This document shows, piece by piece, positions 16,585 to 19,430 of a stretch of 19,430 nucleotides of DNA (positions are counted from its first letter, which is position 1; every line of letters starts with the position of its first letter). The notes below the pieces were generated by a model. The model worked only from the letters and a program-made list of their open reading frames with translations. It did not search any database and had not been told where the DNA came from. This DNA comes from DAOUCP01 sp034432155. Its GTDB lineage: Bacteria > Chloroflexota > Anaerolineae > Epilineales > Epilineaceae. The DNA lies in NCBI GenBank assembly GCA_034432155.1, contig DAOUCP010000089.1, positions 1 to 19,430 of the forward strand. Direction: 5' to 3'. A program made the position numbers and the translations under genes.

Positions 16585-16613
16585 TTGGTGGGCCGCAGAC
16601 GGCTCGCTATACT
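16585..16613 (+). promoter_or_regulatory. sigma-70-type promoter for propeller gene D
   Basis: TTGGTG (16585-16590) and TATACT (16608-16613) are exactly 17 nt apart, matching the consensus at four and five of six positions. The predicted start near 16620 gives a leader of about 40 nt with an AAGGAG ribosome-binding site at 16649-16654. This is the best promoter in the window and implies that D can be transcribed on its own. Confidence 0.55.
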
Positions 16614-16661
16614 GGGCGTCGCCGCCGTCCGCTCCCGGCTCGCGCGAGAAGGAGAACAAGC

Positions 16662-19178
16662 ATGTCGTGGCGTCCCCTGTGCGCAACCCTGGCCCTGCTT
16701 ACGGCGAGCATCGCTGCCCCGCGGATGGCGGAGGCGCAGGAGGGAATCGCCGGTTGGCAGACGCTGGCCAACGGCGACGAGGTCATCAGCCTGGCGGCGG
16801 ATCCGCGGGATCCGGACCGACTCTGGGCCGGCACAGAGGGTGGCGGTCTTGTCCGCTGGGACGTCCGCACGCGCACCTTCGAACAGTATTTGTATCCGAA
16901 CGAACCGGGGCTGGCCAGCAACACGATCCTTGACGTTGCGCTGGCCCCGGATGGCAGCGTCTGGCTGGCGACGGACCAGGGGGTATCGGTCCTTCGCGGC
17001 TCAAGTTGGCAGAGCTACGGCCTGGACGACGGCTTGCCCGGCCCGCGGATCTCGGCCGTGGCGGTGGAGTCGGACGGCACCGTATGGGCCGGCACTCGCT
17101 CGCAGGGCCTGGCGGCCCTGGATCCGGGGGCGACGCGCTGGCGCCTGGTAAAGGCCAATTCGTTGCAACCGGCGGCGGGTCCGGGCGTCGACCGCGTGGC
17201 CGATCTCCTCGTGGAGGCCCAGAGCGGCCGATTATGGGTGGCCCATGGTCGGGCGCGCAGCGGTATGCAGCCCGCATTGTCGCTGTATGATCCGACCACC
17301 GACCGCTGGCAGCAAGTATACGCCGACGACGATCCGAGCAAGGGGCCGCCGAACGATCAGGTGATGGCCCTGGCCCAGGGTGGCGACGGAACGCTCTGGC
17401 TGGCGACGTGGTCTCGCGGCGTCGTTCGCTATGACGGCCAGCGTTGGCAGGCGTTCGATGATCAGGATGGACTGTGCGGCCGCACGGTGTGGGCCATTGC
17501 CGCCTCGGACGACGAGGTGTGGGCGGCCTGCGGCGGCGATACGGGGGGCGATGGCGTCGCGCGCTGGCAGGGCGGCAGCTGGTCGAGGGTCGGTAGTGCC
17601 GACCGGCGCCTCACGGACGTGGTGGCCATTGCCCTCCTGGGCGGTGTGGCCTACCTGGGGACCAACGGGCCGGGTGACCTGGGCGCGGGCATTGTGCCGT
17701 TCGCCGCGGAGGCCTTGGACGCCCTCACCACGGCACCGACGACCCTTTTCGCCAACGACATCACCGCCATCGCCTTCGATCCCCGCGGCACGGCGTGGGT
17801 CGGCAGTCGAGGCGCGGGCCTCTGGCGCTCCGATGGCCGCACGTGGGAGCAGTACACCCAGGACAACACCGCTGGCCTCCTAGTCGGTGACACCATCACC
17901 GATCTGGCCTTCCGACAGGGCCAGCTGTGGGTGGCTGTCACGAAGACGGCGGCACCGAGCGGATCCTGGCTGGATGGTGGTGTGAGCATCCTGAACCTGG
18001 CGGATGAATCCTGGGAGAATCCGCTGCCCTATGGCCCTGAGGAAGGCTGCCAGGGGTTGCCCGACCGCGAAGTGAGCAGCCTGGCGATCGGCACCGACGC
18101 GCATGCCACGGTGTGGATTGGGCTGGGCATCGCCTCGGGTGGCGCCGGGTACGCCCGAGCGACGCACCAGGGCAATGGAGTGGTGGCCTATGATCCAGTG
18201 GCCGATGCCTGGCAGTGTTTCAACTACCAATCGACTGGCGCCGGCGCCGGCCTGGCCGGCAATACCGTCCTGGACCTCGTGACGGCCGACGATGCCCTGT
18301 GGATCGCCGCCAGCTACCACACGAGTGCCGCCGACGGACGTCGTCGTGGCGGCGGAGTGAGTGAGCTGCGGGCAGGGCAGTGGACGTGCTGGCAGGACGA
18401 TGACGAGGGGCTGAAGACGTTCAGCCAGCCGCCGGATCGGGATCCGATCGTTGGCGATGTGCGGTCGGCTGGCCTGGACGGGCAGAATGCCGTGTGGATG
18501 GGCACCTGGGACCTGGACGCGGGCGAACTGGCCAATGTATGGCCGTACGTCGACGCCGTGGTGAACGAACGCGCCGACTCGCTGTGGGTGCCGCACGTGT
18601 TTTCGGGCTGCGGTTGGGTGTCGGCGCTGGCGACCGATTCCGCCGGGCGCCTTTGGGTCGGCACCACCCGGGGCCATTCGTCCTCTCGCCATGACGTGGA
18701 GTACTCGCCCGCCGGCGGTGAGTCCGTGGACACCTCCGAGGGTGGCTTGCGGATCTGGAACGACAGCCGCTGGCAGAAGGTGCTGGCGGCCGACAGCGGT
18801 TCGGCGAGCGAACCACCCTCCGGCCTCGCCGCGAAGTCCATCACCGCGCTGGCTCTGGACCCGACGACGGGCGCGATGTGGGTGGGCACGGAGAACGGCG
18901 GCATCGCCATCTACGGGCAGGGCGCGGCTGCGCCTACCCGGACGCCCTCCAGCGGCGGAACGGCCCAGCCGTCGCTAACCCCTGGCGCCACCTTCCCGGT
19001 GGTGATGACCATGCCGGCGGCCACGACGTGTCCGGACTGCCCCACACCGACCCTCCGGCCGCGGCCGACCGATCTGCCGCCCTTCGAGCCGCCACCCGAG
19101 GTACCGGAAGCCGGCACGCTCGCCCTGCTGGGGGTCGGGCTGGCCGGGCTGGTGGCCTGGCTCAAGCGCCGCTCGTAG
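16662..19178 (+). CDS. propeller protein D: exported 14-blade double beta-propeller with PEP-CTERM-like anchor
   Basis: The protein has 838 residues from ATG 16662, which has an AAGGAG seven bases upstream; a longer frame from 16551 would run through the promoter and is rejected. Residues 1-26 form a clear signal peptide (MSWRPLCATLALLTASIAAP..AEA-Q). Fourteen blade motifs follow from about residue 32, e.g. DRLWAGT, DGSVWLAT, DGTVWAGT, RGTAWVGS, AGRLWVGT and GAMWVGT. The first blade keeps the family opening (GW.TLANGDEV, QYLYPNEPGLASN). A Thr/Pro linker from about 755 contains TCPDC, like the TCPQC in the linker of B. The C-terminus reads VPEAG, a hydrophobic helix, then KRRS: a PEP-CTERM-like sorting signal, normally cut by an exosortase. 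No exosortase is encoded in the window. D is the most divergent of the four and the only one with this anchor. Confidence 0.9.
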   Translation: MSWRPLCATLALLTASIAAPRMAEAQEGIAGWQTLANGDEVISLAADPRDPDRLWAGTEGGGLVRWDVRTRTFEQYLYPNEPGLASNTILDVALAPDGSVWLATDQGVSVLRGSSWQSYGLDDGLPGPRISAVAVESDGTVWAGTRSQGLAALDPGATRWRLVKANSLQPAAGPGVDRVADLLVEAQSGRLWVAHGRARSGMQPALSLYDPTTDRWQQVYADDDPSKGPPNDQVMALAQGGDGTLWLATWSRGVVRYDGQRWQAFDDQDGLCGRTVWAIAASDDEVWAACGGDTGGDGVARWQGGSWSRVGSADRRLTDVVAIALLGGVAYLGTNGPGDLGAGIVPFAAEALDALTTAPTTLFANDITAIAFDPRGTAWVGSRGAGLWRSDGRTWEQYTQDNTAGLLVGDTITDLAFRQGQLWVAVTKTAAPSGSWLDGGVSILNLADESWENPLPYGPEEGCQGLPDREVSSLAIGTDAHATVWIGLGIASGGAGYARATHQGNGVVAYDPVADAWQCFNYQSTGAGAGLAGNTVLDLVTADDALWIAASYHTSAADGRRRGGGVSELRAGQWTCWQDDDEGLKTFSQPPDRDPIVGDVRSAGLDGQNAVWMGTWDLDAGELANVWPYVDAVVNERADSLWVPHVFSGCGWVSALATDSAGRLWVGTTRGHSSSRHDVEYSPAGGESVDTSEGGLRIWNDSRWQKVLAADSGSASEPPSGLAAKSITALALDPTTGAMWVGTENGGIAIYGQGAAAPTRTPSSGGTAQPSLTPGATFPVVMTMPAATTCPDCPTPTLRPRPTDLPPFEPPPEVPEAGTLALLGVGLAGLVAWLKRRS
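19101..19175 (+). other. PEP-CTERM-like sorting signal of propeller D
   Basis: About 25 codons encode VPEAG followed by TLALLGVGLAGLVAWL and KRRS. The tripartite order (VPE motif, hydrophobic helix, basic end) is that of PEP-CTERM domains; the Pro after Glu in the classic VPEP motif is Ala here. Confidence 0.75.
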
Positions 19179-19231
19179 GAGCCTGTCGGAGAAAGGCGGC
19201 GGTTGGAGCGGCCGGGGCGACCGCTTGCGGC

Positions 19232-19387
19232 ATGACGAGGTCGTTCCGGGGGTATCCCATCGACCAGGCCTACAACGCGCAAGCGGTAGTGCACCATACA
19301 GGCCACATCATCGTGGCAGCCGGCCTGACCCAAGGGACCAACGACAAGGAGCTGCGCGTGCCGTCGGCGCCGCCAACGCGGCGGTGA
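19232..19387 (+). pseudogene. transposase fragment, IS1182/IS4-type DDE family
   Basis: The frame encodes YNAQAVVHHTGHIIVAAGLTQ followed within a few residues by NDKEL. This matches the conserved internal block of IS1182/IS4-type DDE transposases (GYNAQ.VVD....IVAA.VTQ..ND...L). Such proteins are usually above 400 residues, with this block in the middle, so only a small piece remains. The match ends at KELR and the frame stops at 19385, suggesting a frameshift or deletion. The element may continue beyond the right edge. A possible element end (GAGCCTGTCGGAGAAA) begins at 19179, directly after the stop of D; that part is a guess. Confidence 0.6.
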
Positions 19388-19430
19388 TGTGCGGTGGGGG
19401 CCATTGGCGCCGCGCCACCGCTCGAGTCAG

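Noticed and set aside
1..19430. tRNA or rRNA genes
   Set aside because: No cloverleaf, T-loop GTTCGA-type or conserved rRNA stretch was noticed on either strand.

Overview
This is high-GC DNA (roughly two thirds G+C by eye, with strongly G/C third codon positions) from a bacterium that exports many large proteins. Four traits together point to Chloroflexota: Thr/Pro-rich linkers, SdrD-type B domains joined to repeated beta-sandwich modules, short C-terminal 'LPhh..R' tails, and stand-alone two-component-regulator propellers. The phylum is inferred from protein architecture; there is no rRNA or marker gene in the window. All confident genes lie on the + strand.

Layout. At 1-145 there may be the 3' end of an upstream gene. 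At 279-1088 lies a small secreted protein whose last 114 residues are extremely rich in Tyr, Trp and Phe. A 600-bp non-coding gap (1089-1689) holds an RNA-like hairpin with a GCAA tetraloop and an exact-period 61-bp tandem repeat. At 1690-4218 is an 842-residue secreted protein with a B-type domain and four related beta-sandwich modules, followed by two hairpins directly after its stop codon. From 4499 to 19178 there are four paralogous exported beta-propeller proteins (A 4499-7513, B 7620-11798, C 14078-16534, D 16662-19178), with a polytopic GT-C-type glycosyltransferase-like protein (11829-13961) between B and C. The last 200 bp carry a fragment of an IS1182/IS4-type transposase.

The core is the propeller family. 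Each paralog can be read as 14 successive Reg_prop-like blades, i.e. two seven-bladed propellers, opening with a shared signature (LSG.W.t.A.GD ... QYLAPQDGL in the first blade). This is the size of the periplasmic sensor of hybrid two-component systems, but none of the four has a Y_Y_Y domain, transmembrane signalling segment or kinase. They differ in how they end: A and C finish in a Thr/Pro linker plus a terminal LPhh..R tail, B continues through an internal LP-like segment into a third seven-repeat propeller of the BNR/Ycf48 type, and D ends in a PEP-CTERM-like signal (VPEAG, hydrophobic helix, KRR).

A reasonable working picture is a cell-surface or extracellular-matrix locus: tandemly duplicated propellers presented on Thr/Pro stalks, perhaps glycosylated by the embedded GT-C protein, beside two other unusual secreted proteins. 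The substrate or ligand cannot be told from the sequence.
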